Part shown: piece after piece, positions 17,544 to 25,712 of the stretch | Layout of the letters: every line of letters begins with the position of its first letter | Position numbering within the stretch: position 1 is the first letter of the stretch | Assembly: GCA_036011085.1 (NCBI GenBank) | Contig: DASCMS010000008.1 | Location: forward strand, 16,966-80,965 | Reading direction: 5' to 3' | DNA length: 64,000 nucleotides | DNA from: UBA8231 sp036011085 | GTDB taxonomy: Bacteria > Latescibacterota > UBA2968 > UBA8231 | Notes under the pieces: generated by a model | Databases searched by the model: none | Told to the model about the DNA's origin: nothing | What the model saw: the letters and a program-made list of their open reading frames with translations, nothing else | Made by a program: the position numbers and the translations under genes

Positions 17544-18070
17544 GGTGCCTTGTCCGGTATCTGGCAACTGCCCTGCTGCTGGCCGGTTGTGGTGACGACG
17601 GCAAGACCACCAGGTACGGTGATGCCGATGACGTGCGTGCCTATCGTACCGCCCTCAACCCGCTGATAGACGAAGCCTCGGCCATCGAGAGCGAAGTCAG
17701 CGAGGTCGTCGATCCCGACGGGGTGTCCATCGACTCGCGACTCAACGCAGTCTTCGTCGAGCTACGACCGCGTCTGCTGGCGGTACAGGAGGGCCTCTCC
17801 CGGCTGCCGCCGCCGCGGAAGCTGCAGGCGCTGCATGACGAGATTACGCAGATGGAGCAACTGCGCCTGGAGGGCTTCGATCTGGTCATCGACGGTTTCG
17901 CTGCCGGCGACATCTCCCTCTACCCGACTGCGGTCGAGAGACGGCAGCAGGCCGATGAGCTGATCCCGGCAATCAACGTGCAGCTGTGTGAAATCGATAT
18001 CGTTCTGGGTGACCGCGACGACTGCAGCCTGCTGGCACAGCGGAGCAAGGTCACGTACCGCGTCGGCTGA
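17540..18070 (+). CDS. putative lipoprotein, 176 aa
   Basis: The product begins with a short basic segment, a hydrophobic run and the lipobox LLAGC, so it should be lipid-anchored after signal peptidase II cleavage. The mature part is acidic and helical, with regularly spaced Leu/Ile; it resembles four-helix-bundle envelope lipoproteins but I cannot name a family. GTG 17540 is chosen because it overlaps the epimerase stop as GTGA, as elsewhere in this operon; another GTG lies two codons upstream. It is the last gene of the operon and ends 20 bases from the convergent oxidoreductase. Confidence 0.7.
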   Translation: MRCLVRYLATALLLAGCGDDGKTTRYGDADDVRAYRTALNPLIDEASAIESEVSEVVDPDGVSIDSRLNAVFVELRPRLLAVQEGLSRLPPPRKLQALHDEITQMEQLRLEGFDLVIDGFAAGDISLYPTAVERRQQADELIPAINVQLCEIDIVLGDRDDCSLLAQRSKVTYRVG

Positions 18071-18090
18071 CAGCGCCTTGGAAGTTGTCT

Positions 18091-19128
18091 TCAGGCCGCT
18101 TGCACTGCAGCCGTGCGCCCGTCGCGGGCGGACCGGTACGCGGCGTCGAGAATCTCGACGATGTGCAGGGCCTGGCCGGCGTCGATCTGCAGGCGGCTTT
18201 GCCCGCGCACAGCCCCGATGAAGTCCGCCACCGGTGGCGGCACGGACGGCAAGTCGTCCTCGTGTACCGACTTCCTTTCACCGTCGCCGTCTACCGTGAT
18301 GCTGAAGGGTACACCGCGGATCTCGGCGGTCCCGGCAGTTCCGAAGTAGAAGCTGTGGTGGCGTTTGCCGCGCACCTGTGAGTCGGCTGTGTTCGACAAC
18401 GTGGCCGTGGCGCCGTTGTCGAGCCGCATGGAGAGCACAGCGCGTACATCGGCGTCGGCATCATCCATCAGGCAACTCACCTCGACGACGCGCCGATCCG
18501 TACACCAGACGAGCTCGGTCAGCAGATGGGAGCCGCCGTCGATGAGAAAACCGCCGCCGTTGGCCTTTGAATCGCCGCGAAACAGCGTCGGCGGTACGAC
18601 GCCCGGCATGGTGTCGGGCAAGGGCTCGCGGCCGAGTACACCGAGAGCGTTGCCCACCCACGAGATCGACACCGCCTCGAGGGACCCGATGTGCCCACCG
18701 GCGACCGTCTGCCTCAGGCGGTGACAGTGGTTCCAGTACGGCGGGTTCTGCGCCACGAGTAGCACGAGGTCGCGGGCGGCGGCAAGATCCACCAGCTGGC
18801 GGCCCTGCGCCGGGTCGATGGTCAGCGGCTTTTCCAGCAACACCGGCAGGCCAGCTTGCAGAGCCGCCTTCGTATGCTCATGGTGCAGGTCATGTGGCGA
18901 GCAGATGACGACACCGTCCACCTGGCCGCAGGCCAGCAGGTCCCGATAGTCGGTGAACAGGGCGTTGACGCCGAAGGCCTGCCCCATCCGCTCCAGTTCG
19001 GGCCGGCTGCGGCGACACAACGCCGTGAGGGATGCATCATCGTGGGCGATGATGTCCGGACAGTGCCGGCGGGAGGCGAACCAGCCGGCGCCGATGACGC
19101 CGAGCCGCAGTGGACTGTCATTGCCCAT
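18091..19128 (-). CDS. Gfo/Idh/MocA family oxidoreductase
   Basis: A 345-residue NAD(P)-dependent dehydrogenase. The Rossmann loop is GVIGAGWFA (residues 10-18), and the family motif EKPL appears in LLEKPLTIDPAQG around residue 98. The C-terminal half is the usual beta-sheet substrate domain with GGGFLIDGGSHLL carrying the catalytic-region His. These enzymes oxidise or reduce sugars, inositols or sugar derivatives. It is encoded alone, divergent from the Smr protein with 33 bases between them, so the substrate cannot be read from an operon. Confidence 0.9.
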   Translation of the reverse strand: MGNDSPLRLGVIGAGWFASRRHCPDIIAHDDASLTALCRRSRPELERMGQAFGVNALFTDYRDLLACGQVDGVVICSPHDLHHEHTKAALQAGLPVLLEKPLTIDPAQGRQLVDLAAARDLVLLVAQNPPYWNHCHRLRQTVAGGHIGSLEAVSISWVGNALGVLGREPLPDTMPGVVPPTLFRGDSKANGGGFLIDGGSHLLTELVWCTDRRVVEVSCLMDDADADVRAVLSMRLDNGATATLSNTADSQVRGKRHHSFYFGTAGTAEIRGVPFSITVDGDGERKSVHEDDLPSVPPPVADFIGAVRGQSRLQIDAGQALHIVEILDAAYRSARDGRTAAVQAA

Positions 19129-19161
19129 GGCGATTCCTCCAGTTGAACGAGGAGATGATCA

Positions 19162-19467
19162 GTGCAGGATGACGAAGAAGGGTCCGATGTCGACGACGCG
19201 GTGGAGATCCCCATCGACGGCACCCTCGACCTGCACACCTTCCATCCTCGTGATGCGAAGCAGCTGGTGCCAGACTATCTGCAGGAGTGTCGTGTCCGCG
19301 GTATTCTGCAGGTGCGCGTCGTGCACGGCAAGGGTACCGGCGCCCTGCGGCGCACGGTACACGCAGTGCTCGATCGGCTCGAGTACGTGGAGTCGTACTC
19401 GCCCGGTGGCATGGGCGGCGGCGGCTGGGGGGCGACGCTCGTGCAGCTGCGCCCCACGGACGGCTAG
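19162..19467 (+). CDS. Smr-domain protein (MutS2 C-terminal-like)
   Basis: A 101-residue stand-alone Smr domain. The characteristic motifs are LDLHTF near residue 22 and VVHGKGTGALR near 52, the latter being the H-G-x-G loop. Small MutS-related domains nick or bind branched DNA, or cleave RNA. The start is GTG with a GAGGAG box 8-12 bases upstream. It is convergent with the PHP phosphoesterase and the two stops overlap by 4 bases. Confidence 0.85.
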   Translation: MQDDEEGSDVDDAVEIPIDGTLDLHTFHPRDAKQLVPDYLQECRVRGILQVRVVHGKGTGALRRTVHAVLDRLEYVESYSPGGMGGGGWGATLVQLRPTDG

Positions 19468-20600
19468 CCGAGGCTGGAGTCGAGCAGGATGGCGGAGGTG
19501 AAGAACCCCTTCGACGCTGTGGGTCCCGGTGCCGGGCGTTCGTGGCTGGCCGACAGGACGCGCAGTCGGAGAAACCCGCGGGCACCAGCCGGGATGTCCA
19601 GCTGTACTCGATGATGCCCGGGCGGTAGCGGCCCGGCAGCGGCCACAACGCCGGGTGTGCCGCCGTCCAGAGACCCGAGCCAGTCCACGCGGTCCAGAGG
19701 TTCGTCGGCGTCGAACTCGAACACCGCCTGCGCTGCGCCGCCGGCCCAGGTGTCGCCGAGACGCGACACACCCTCCGTGCCGATCACCGAAAAACCGCCG
19801 AGCTGGAGCCAGTGTCCCTGGGCGGCACAGGTACGGCCGGCACGCAAGCCGGCGAAGATGGCCTCGGGCGTGCGCTGCCCTGCTGGCACACCGACCAGGG
19901 TGTGATTGAAGACGCCCGGAGCGTAGTCGAACAGGCGATCCTGTTTGTGGATGTGAAAGTCGGAGTGAGCCAGCAGGGAGAAGGGGGGACCGGCGCCGTA
20001 CGCTGTGTCGGCCAGACCACCAGGCGCGCAGCCCGGATAGGTCGCCAGATCGAAGCAGGCGCCCGCGTTATATCCCTGGTGGCCGTGTACGGTCTCCAGG
20101 CCCACGACGATGCCGCCGACATCGTGAGATCGGTACTCGGCGATGACATCTGACGACCACTGCCCGGGCGCCGGGTGGTTGAAGCAGAGAACGGGGCGTG
20201 CGCCCGGCTCGATCTCACCGAGTTGGGCCATGCCGGCGGCGATATCGGGTCTGGCGCCGTCCAGGTGGCGATCGAATCCACGGGCCAAGGCGTAGGCGTG
20301 GCCGGCCTCATCCGTATGGGGAGGGAAGACAACACAGGCGTGGCCACCTTGTGGTGCGTTCCATTCGACACCGGACAGCACGATACCCGAGGACCACCGT
20401 TGCCGCAGATCGGCGACCATGTGGTGCTGCTCGAAGAACACCGGCTTCTGACCATGGTTGGTGAGCGCGACGAAGTCGAGACGCGGGTCGATGGAATCGA
20501 CGAAATCACCGGTCTGCTCAGCGACTTCGCAGTGAGTGTGCAGGTCGCCCCGCAGCCAGGCCCACGGTTCGGTGCCTTCCGCGGTAGAGGGAGTCGTCAT
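19464..20600 (-). CDS. PHP-domain phosphoesterase/metallohydrolase (CehA/McbA-like)
   Basis: A 378-residue protein whose N-terminal half shows PHP metal motifs: GDLHTHCE (near residue 18), ALTNHG, the His in CFNHPA and LLAHSDFH. This architecture, PHP followed by a C-terminal beta-sandwich (from about residue 285), resembles CehA/McbA carbamate hydrolases and related phosphatases. The actual substrate is unknown. ATG 20600 is chosen because the conserved fold begins soon after; the 29 extra codons upstream would reach the promoter of the divergent amidohydrolase. No signal peptide is visible. Confidence 0.75.
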   Translation of the reverse strand: MTTPSTAEGTEPWAWLRGDLHTHCEVAEQTGDFVDSIDPRLDFVALTNHGQKPVFFEQHHMVADLRQRWSSGIVLSGVEWNAPQGGHACVVFPPHTDEAGHAYALARGFDRHLDGARPDIAAGMAQLGEIEPGARPVLCFNHPAPGQWSSDVIAEYRSHDVGGIVVGLETVHGHQGYNAGACFDLATYPGCAPGGLADTAYGAGPPFSLLAHSDFHIHKQDRLFDYAPGVFNHTLVGVPAGQRTPEAIFAGLRAGRTCAAQGHWLQLGGFSVIGTEGVSRLGDTWAGGAAQAVFEFDADEPLDRVDWLGSLDGGTPGVVAAAGPLPPGHHRVQLDIPAGARGFLRLRVLSASHERPAPGPTASKGFFTSAILLDSSLG

Positions 20601-20614
20601 CAGGTCAGGTCGCT

Positions 20615-20642
20615 TTGAAGTGTCTGGAACTACGGATACATT
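20615..20642 (+). promoter_or_regulatory. candidate sigma-70 promoter for the M20 amidohydrolase operon
   Basis: TTGAAG (20615-20620) and TACATT (20637-20642) are separated by 16 bases, in the 85-base divergent gap upstream of the amidohydrolase start at 20686. The match is reasonable for a housekeeping promoter but is unconfirmed. Confidence 0.4.
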
Positions 20643-20685
20643 CCCATGCTTACAGAAGATGGTAAGGAACAACCACCGAGGACGC

Positions 20686-21876
20686 ATGCGCGACCTGAAA
20701 TCCCTGATCGACCCCCTGTTGCCTGAACTGGTGGAGCTGCGACACGAACTGCATCGTTGTCCCGAGTTGGCCTACGAGGAGCACGAGACCGCCAGACGAA
20801 TCGTCACCCACTTGAAGAGCGTACCGGGTATCGACCTGCGCACCGGTGTCGCCGGAACCGGGGTCGTCGCCATCCTCGGATCGAAAAAAGGTGGGCCCTG
20901 CGTCGCCCTGCGCGCCGATATGGATGCCCTGCCCATGGAAGAGCTCGGCGACCACGCCCATCGATCCACGGTCGCGGGGAAGATGCACGCTTGCGGCCAT
21001 GACGGCCATGTCACCTGCCTGGTGGGTGCGGCGCGCGTGCTGGCGAGCCTGGGCGACGAGCTCGATGGACCGGTGAAGTTCCTCTTCCAGCCGGCCGAGG
21101 AAGGGGGCGCCGGCGGTCGGCGGATGTGTGAGGAGGGAGTGCTCGACGACCCACCGGTGAGCGCCATCTTCGGCCTGCACGCCTGGCCCGAACTGGCTCA
21201 GGGCGAGATCGGCGTGCGCCAGGGTGGCTTCCTGGCCAGTGCCGATCGTCTGCGAATCACGGTGGGCGGTGTCGGCGCCCATGCCGCCTATCCGCACCAG
21301 GGCATCGACACGGTCCTCGTCGCCTCGCATATCATCGTCGCCCTGCAATCGATCGCAGCGCGCAACACGGATCCGCTGGACAGTGTCGTCGTCACCATCA
21401 CGCAGATCCACGGCGGCACGGCGGACAACATCATCCCGGGTGAGGTGAAGCTGTCGGGCACGGTGCGTACGCTGAACTCGGAGACACGTCGACTCACCCT
21501 CGAGCGCATCGAAAGGGTCGCCGTCGACACGGCCCGCGCCTATGGTGCGGCCGCTGAGGTTATGGTCGACGAAGGCTATCCCGTTCTTGAGAACGACCCT
21601 GCGGCCACCGAGTACGTACGTCGTGTAGCTGCAGTCACAGACCGGGTGGCCGCCGTGGAGATCCCTCCTGTCATGGGGGGTGAGGACTTTGCTTTCTATG
21701 CGCAGCGCGTGCCGGCGTCGTTCTTTTCTCTCGGCATACGCCCCCCCGGGCGAGAGACCTATCCCAAATTGCACCAGCCCGACTACGACTTTCATGATGA
21801 CGCCATCCGGCTCGGAGTTGCCATGCACGTTGAGATCGCCCGCCGCTTCTGGCAGGAAGGCCCGGAGAAACGATGA
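20686..21876 (+). CDS. M20 family amidohydrolase (hippurate/IAA-amino acid hydrolase type)
   Basis: A 396-residue metallopeptidase-fold hydrolase. Metal-binding motifs are RADMDALPM, MHACGHDGHV, PAEEGGAGG and a C-terminal His in KLHQPDYDFHDD; GEDFAFY is also conserved. The dimerisation lid domain lies between about residues 185 and 300. Members remove acyl groups from amino acids or cleave dipeptides and are cytoplasmic. ATG 20686 is used because the family fold begins at LKSLI and a GAGG box lies 4-8 bases upstream. The stop overlaps the DUF480 start as ATGA, so the two are co-translated. Confidence 0.9.
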   Translation: MRDLKSLIDPLLPELVELRHELHRCPELAYEEHETARRIVTHLKSVPGIDLRTGVAGTGVVAILGSKKGGPCVALRADMDALPMEELGDHAHRSTVAGKMHACGHDGHVTCLVGAARVLASLGDELDGPVKFLFQPAEEGGAGGRRMCEEGVLDDPPVSAIFGLHAWPELAQGEIGVRQGGFLASADRLRITVGGVGAHAAYPHQGIDTVLVASHIIVALQSIAARNTDPLDSVVVTITQIHGGTADNIIPGEVKLSGTVRTLNSETRRLTLERIERVAVDTARAYGAAAEVMVDEGYPVLENDPAATEYVRRVAAVTDRVAAVEIPPVMGGEDFAFYAQRVPASFFSLGIRPPGRETYPKLHQPDYDFHDDAIRLGVAMHVEIARRFWQEGPEKR

Positions 21877-22571
21877 CCGAATCCCCGACCGAAGCAGCCG
21901 ACTCGGACGGCCTCCTGAATGCCGTCGAGGAGCGCGTACTCGGGTGTCTGATCGAGAAGTCGACGACGACACCGGAGTATTACCCGATGTCGCTGAACGC
22001 CCTGACCAATGCCTGCAATCAGAAGACGAACCGCAACCCCGTCGTCGAGTTCGACGACAAGATGGTGGCCCGGGCGTTGGAGGCGATGCGGGACGGGGGA
22101 CTGGTCCGCGTCGTCAGCGGCGCCGACCAGCGGGTCCCCAAGCACCGCCACGTATTCGGCGAGGCCCTGGGCCTGAGCGAGGCGCAGTTGGCGGTCCTGG
22201 CTGAGTTGATGGTGCGCGGGCCACAGACGGTGGGCGAACTGCGCGGGCGAGCCAGCCGCATGCACACATTCGACGAACGATCGCAGGTGGAGGCCGTGCT
22301 GGAAGAGCTCCTGCAGCGGGAGCCGGCCGCGGTCATCCAGCTGCCACGGCAGCCCGGCCGCAAGGAATCGCGCTGGTCACACCTGTTCGCCGGCCAGCCG
22401 GCAGGGGTTGGCGAGGAGGAGGAACGGACGTTGACCCCCGACTCCGCCACACTGGAAGTGCGCGCCGAGAACGAACGAATCACAGCACTCGAGGCCACCG
22501 TCGAGGAACTACGCGCGGAAGTGACAGTTCTGCGCCAGGAGCTGGCCACCTTCCGCCAGCAATTCGAATAG
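21873..22571 (+). CDS. YceH/DUF480 family protein
   Basis: A 232-residue protein of the DUF480 family: tandem winged-helix domains with the signature VEERVLGCLIEKS..TPEYYPMSLNAL and NACNQKTNRNPV. The C-terminal ~40 residues form a probable coiled coil (heptad Leu/Val in ITALEATVEELRAEV). The role in E. coli YceH is poorly known; a DNA-binding regulatory function is only inferred from the fold. It is coupled to the amidohydrolase and followed 14 bases later by the PhyH-HEAT gene. Confidence 0.85.
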   Translation: MTESPTEAADSDGLLNAVEERVLGCLIEKSTTTPEYYPMSLNALTNACNQKTNRNPVVEFDDKMVARALEAMRDGGLVRVVSGADQRVPKHRHVFGEALGLSEAQLAVLAELMVRGPQTVGELRGRASRMHTFDERSQVEAVLEELLQREPAAVIQLPRQPGRKESRWSHLFAGQPAGVGEEEERTLTPDSATLEVRAENERITALEATVEELRAEVTVLRQELATFRQQFE

Positions 22572-22585
22572 CAGGAGACCCTGAC

Positions 22586-24070
22586 GTGACCGATCCCAAC
22601 TACCTACTCAGCGACGAGCAGATGCGCCACTACATCACCCGCGGTTACGTCGTGCTGAAGACCGGCCTGCCGAAGAGTTTCCACGAGCAGATCTACCAGC
22701 GGACGTCCGAGGTGATGGAGAAGGAGGGTAACCCCGGCAACAACATACTGCCACGGGTACCCGAACTGCACCGGGTGTTCGCTGACCCCACTCTCCGTGG
22801 GGCCCTGTCGAGCGTGCTCGGTCCCGATCACATCATGCACTCCCACCGGCACTGCCACGTGAACAAGGGTCCCGGTGACGGCGGTGGCGTGCACAAGGAC
22901 AGCTACTGGGGGTACCGGCGGGTGCGCAGCCACCGGACCCGCTGGGCGATGCTGCTCTACTATCCGCAGGACTGCCCCGAAGAGATTGGTCCCACCGGGG
23001 TCGTGCCGGGATCGCAGACCTACGAGCACAAGGAGTCCTGGGAACCCCTCGAGCAGATCCTGCCATGTGTCGGCGAAGCCGGTACGGCGGTGCTCATCCA
23101 CTTCGACATCTGGCACCGCGCCTGTCCCAACCTGACGGAGAAGACGCGGTTCATGATGAAGTTCCAGTTCACGCGTATGACGGAACCGACGGCACCGACG
23201 TGGAACAACCGGTCGGCTGTCTTTCCGGGGGGCAACGGCTCGGGCGACCGGCACCGGGGACTGTGGACGAGGATGTGGAACTGGCACCGCGGCGACGCCC
23301 TGGCCACTGTGGATGGTACCGGTGCATCTGGCGTAGACGCTGTGGCGCAGCTGCGGGATGGTGATCTCGAAGAACGTATGGCCGCCGCCGACAGCCTCGG
23401 GGCCGCCGGTGCCGGGGACGGGACGCTCGATGCACTACGAGCGGCGCTACGTGATGAGGCCGAACCGGTTCGCCTGAACGCGGCCTACTCGCTGGCCGCC
23501 ATCGGCACGCCGGCAGTGGCGGGGCTGGTGGACTGCCTCACCGACGACATGGAGCCGGCGCGCCAGGACGCCGCCCAGGGCCTGGCGGCGATGGGTCCGG
23601 CAGCAGAAGTGGCACTTGTGAACGCCTGCAGTGATGCCGACGAGGCGCGCCGTGGGTATGCCGCCTTTGCCCTCGGCGAGATGGGCGCCCATGTCGTTAG
23701 CGATGCCGCAGCCGCGGTGTCCGGGCTGGCGACCGACCCCGCAGAATTCGTGCGTCGCAACACGGCAGACGCTCTGGCGACGATGACCGGTCACGCCGAT
23801 CACGCCGTGCCGGCGTTGACCACACTGTTGAGCGACGATTCGGATCAGGTGCGCTTTGATGCCGCCTACGGTCTGGCCCATCATGGGGTGGCCGCGGCAC
23901 CGGCAACCGACGGTCTGGTGGGAGCCCTCGACGACGAGAATCGTTACGTGCGCAACCACAGTGCCGAAGCGCTCAAGCGTATCGGCACGCCGACAGCGAC
24001 GGCAGCACTGTTCGATTTCCTCGAAACGTCCCGCTGGTGTCCGATCACGAGCAAGGAAAGCACGTTCTGA
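22586..24070 (+). CDS. phytanoyl-CoA dioxygenase (PhyH) fused to HEAT repeats
   Basis: A 494-residue two-part protein. Residues 1 to about 215 are a 2-oxoglutarate/Fe(II) dioxygenase of the PhyH family with facial-triad candidates His103 and Asp105 (GVHKDSYWG) and His177 (IWHRAC), and Arg188 to bind 2-oxoglutarate. Residues about 240-480 contain seven or so short HEAT/PBS-lyase-type repeats (pattern R..AAYSLAAIG.., RRGYAAFALGEMG, RFDAAYGLAHHG). The repeats would form a curved protein-binding surface. The dioxygenase should hydroxylate a small molecule or be recruited to a protein partner. The start is GTG, 14 bases after the DUF480 gene; the stop overlaps a likely CTG start of the next gene. 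Confidence 0.85.
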   Translation: MTDPNYLLSDEQMRHYITRGYVVLKTGLPKSFHEQIYQRTSEVMEKEGNPGNNILPRVPELHRVFADPTLRGALSSVLGPDHIMHSHRHCHVNKGPGDGGGVHKDSYWGYRRVRSHRTRWAMLLYYPQDCPEEIGPTGVVPGSQTYEHKESWEPLEQILPCVGEAGTAVLIHFDIWHRACPNLTEKTRFMMKFQFTRMTEPTAPTWNNRSAVFPGGNGSGDRHRGLWTRMWNWHRGDALATVDGTGASGVDAVAQLRDGDLEERMAAADSLGAAGAGDGTLDALRAALRDEAEPVRLNAAYSLAAIGTPAVAGLVDCLTDDMEPARQDAAQGLAAMGPAAEVALVNACSDADEARRGYAAFALGEMGAHVVSDAAAAVSGLATDPAEFVRRNTADALATMTGHADHAVPALTTLLSDDSDQVRFDAAYGLAHHGVAAAPATDGLVGALDDENRYVRNHSAEALKRIGTPTATAALFDFLETSRWCPITSKESTF

Positions 24071-25605
24071 AGCCCCTGCTTCAGCGACAAGCGATGCGAC
24101 GTTTCGCAGCATTCGCTGAACTGGATCGCCGTTCCCTCGGCTGCCTGCGCATCGGCACGGCGACAGTATTAGCCTGGGACATGTTGCGCGCCCAGTCGGT
24201 GGCCGCCGACTGGTGGGCGATGCAGGCCTACCATGAGCCGAAGCTGCCCACGTGGCTGATCTTCGGCAGCGAGGCCATGACCCTGCGCCTCGCCGCCAGC
24301 GCCGTGTTGATCGTCGCCGTCCTGCTGGCTCTCGGCTGGCGCACCCGTCAGGTGACACTGATCGCCTGGGTCAGCGCCGGCGCTTTCCAGTTTGCCGCCA
24401 GCGGCACCGCCGACTACCACAACGCCGTGCTGTGCGTCCTGCTGTTCTGGTGCCTGGCTCTACCCACCGGGGCGGTGCTGTCTCTGGATGCACGGGCTGG
24501 ACGCCGTCCGCAGCTGCCCGGCTGGCTGACCGTGGCAGCGGGCGCAGGTCTGCTCCTGTCTCTCGCCTGGATCTACCTGTGCACGGCCGTGGTCAAGAGT
24601 GGACCGGCCTGGTGGCAGGAGGGTTCAGCGGTCTGGCTGGCACTGCTCGACCGCGGCACGCCGACGGCCCCCGGCCGCTGGCTGGCGCTGGCGGCGCCGG
24701 CTGGCATCTGGCCGACGATCACACACGCGGCTCTGCTCTTCGAGTACGTGGCACCGGTGCTGATCCTGTGGCCACGATGCCGCGTGTACGCCGCCCTGGG
24801 ACTGGCCCTGTTCCACCTGGGGATGTGGCCGGTGCTGGCCCTCGGCAGTTTTCCCCTGCTGATGATGGTTGCCGCCTCGACACTGATTCCGGGCAGTACG
24901 TGGGACAGACTCGGCTGGCGCCAGCAGAATGAGACCGCAAGGGTGTCCACGCCGCGGCGTGTCGTGGCCGAACGAGTCGTGGCCGGCCTCATGGCTCTGG
25001 GGCTGCTGATCACGGCGGAAGGAGAACGTGTCGTCGCCTGGGAGGGGGACACGGTGTGGCCCTATGCGGGCGCAGGCCACGTCGCACGACTGCGCTATCT
25101 GCTCGGCATGGAGATCATCTGGGGTATGTACGCACCGGAGCCATTCCACGCGGCCGGCTGGTGGGTGGCGGTGGGCTGGCACGCCGATGGCACGGTGGTG
25201 GATCCCATCACCGGCGAACCGCCGACACTGCGGCCGCCGGCGCCATCCGGGCCGGGATCGCGCCTGCGCTGGCTGGCCTTCTCGGATGCCCCCTACCTGG
25301 ATGACGACTGGGGGATTCAGCACATCTACCGAAACTTCCTGCTGGAGCGGCGCAACGGCAGAGGCGCCGATCAACTGCACCGTCTGGCCCTGGTCTGGGT
25401 CCATGAGCCGCTGACGCCATTCGAGTCGCCGGTTCTGCGGCAACCCGCCCTCGTACTCACCTGGCCGCAGGGACAGGTCTCTGCCGCGGCGGTGGAAGAG
25501 GTGCTCGAGACGTCGCTCCACGTCCCTGTTTTTGACGATGAGTCGGGGCCCCTGACGGGAGTACGGGCGCTGTCTTTGTCCCCCTCGGAGCAGTGGTTAC
25601 CTTAG
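24067..25605 (+). CDS. HTTM-domain polytopic membrane protein (vitamin K-dependent carboxylase-like)
   Basis: A membrane protein of about 512 residues with multiple hydrophobic helices over residues 10-330 (for example LAASAVLIVAVLLALGW and LTVAAGAGLLLSLAWIYL) and a soluble C-terminal part of about 180 residues. The layout, and motifs such as YLCTAVVKSGPAWWQEG, resemble HTTM proteins, the membrane half of gamma-glutamyl carboxylase. Bacterial members are mostly uncharacterised. The start is unsettled: CTG 24067 overlaps the PhyH stop as CTGA and has AAGGA (24053-24057) 9 bases upstream, whereas GTG 24037 has no such box and ATG 24094 begins too near the first helix. Confidence 0.75.
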   Translation: MKPLLQRQAMRRFAAFAELDRRSLGCLRIGTATVLAWDMLRAQSVAADWWAMQAYHEPKLPTWLIFGSEAMTLRLAASAVLIVAVLLALGWRTRQVTLIAWVSAGAFQFAASGTADYHNAVLCVLLFWCLALPTGAVLSLDARAGRRPQLPGWLTVAAGAGLLLSLAWIYLCTAVVKSGPAWWQEGSAVWLALLDRGTPTAPGRWLALAAPAGIWPTITHAALLFEYVAPVLILWPRCRVYAALGLALFHLGMWPVLALGSFPLLMMVAASTLIPGSTWDRLGWRQQNETARVSTPRRVVAERVVAGLMALGLLITAEGERVVAWEGDTVWPYAGAGHVARLRYLLGMEIIWGMYAPEPFHAAGWWVAVGWHADGTVVDPITGEPPTLRPPAPSGPGSRLRWLAFSDAPYLDDDWGIQHIYRNFLLERRNGRGADQLHRLALVWVHEPLTPFESPVLRQPALVLTWPQGQVSAAAVEEVLETSLHVPVFDDESGPLTGVRALSLSPSEQWLP

Positions 25606-25652
25606 CAGCCCGTTGCTAGAGTCCATCTGGGCTGCGGCCGCCTACCGGCTGC
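25604..25652 (+). repeat. partial copy of the inverted-repeat element found at 34302-34466
   Basis: The sequence from 25604 repeats, with a few mismatches, the left end of the element at 34302: the terminal motif AGCAGCCCGTTG, then CCATCTGGGCTGCGGCCG (18 identical bases). The other end is missing. It begins inside the TAG stop codon of the HTTM gene and lies in the 107-base gap before the second PhyH gene. Confidence 0.7.
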
Positions 25653-25712
25653 TTAGCTCTCTGAGTCATGAACGCCCACCGTTTCAGCCTTCACCAGAGG
25701 AAATGTCGCTGC

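Noticed and set aside
15927..17567. 546-codon minus-strand frame over the GGDEF and epimerase genes
   Set aside because: Both plus-strand genes show family motifs and coupled starts; the antisense frame crosses both and shows none.
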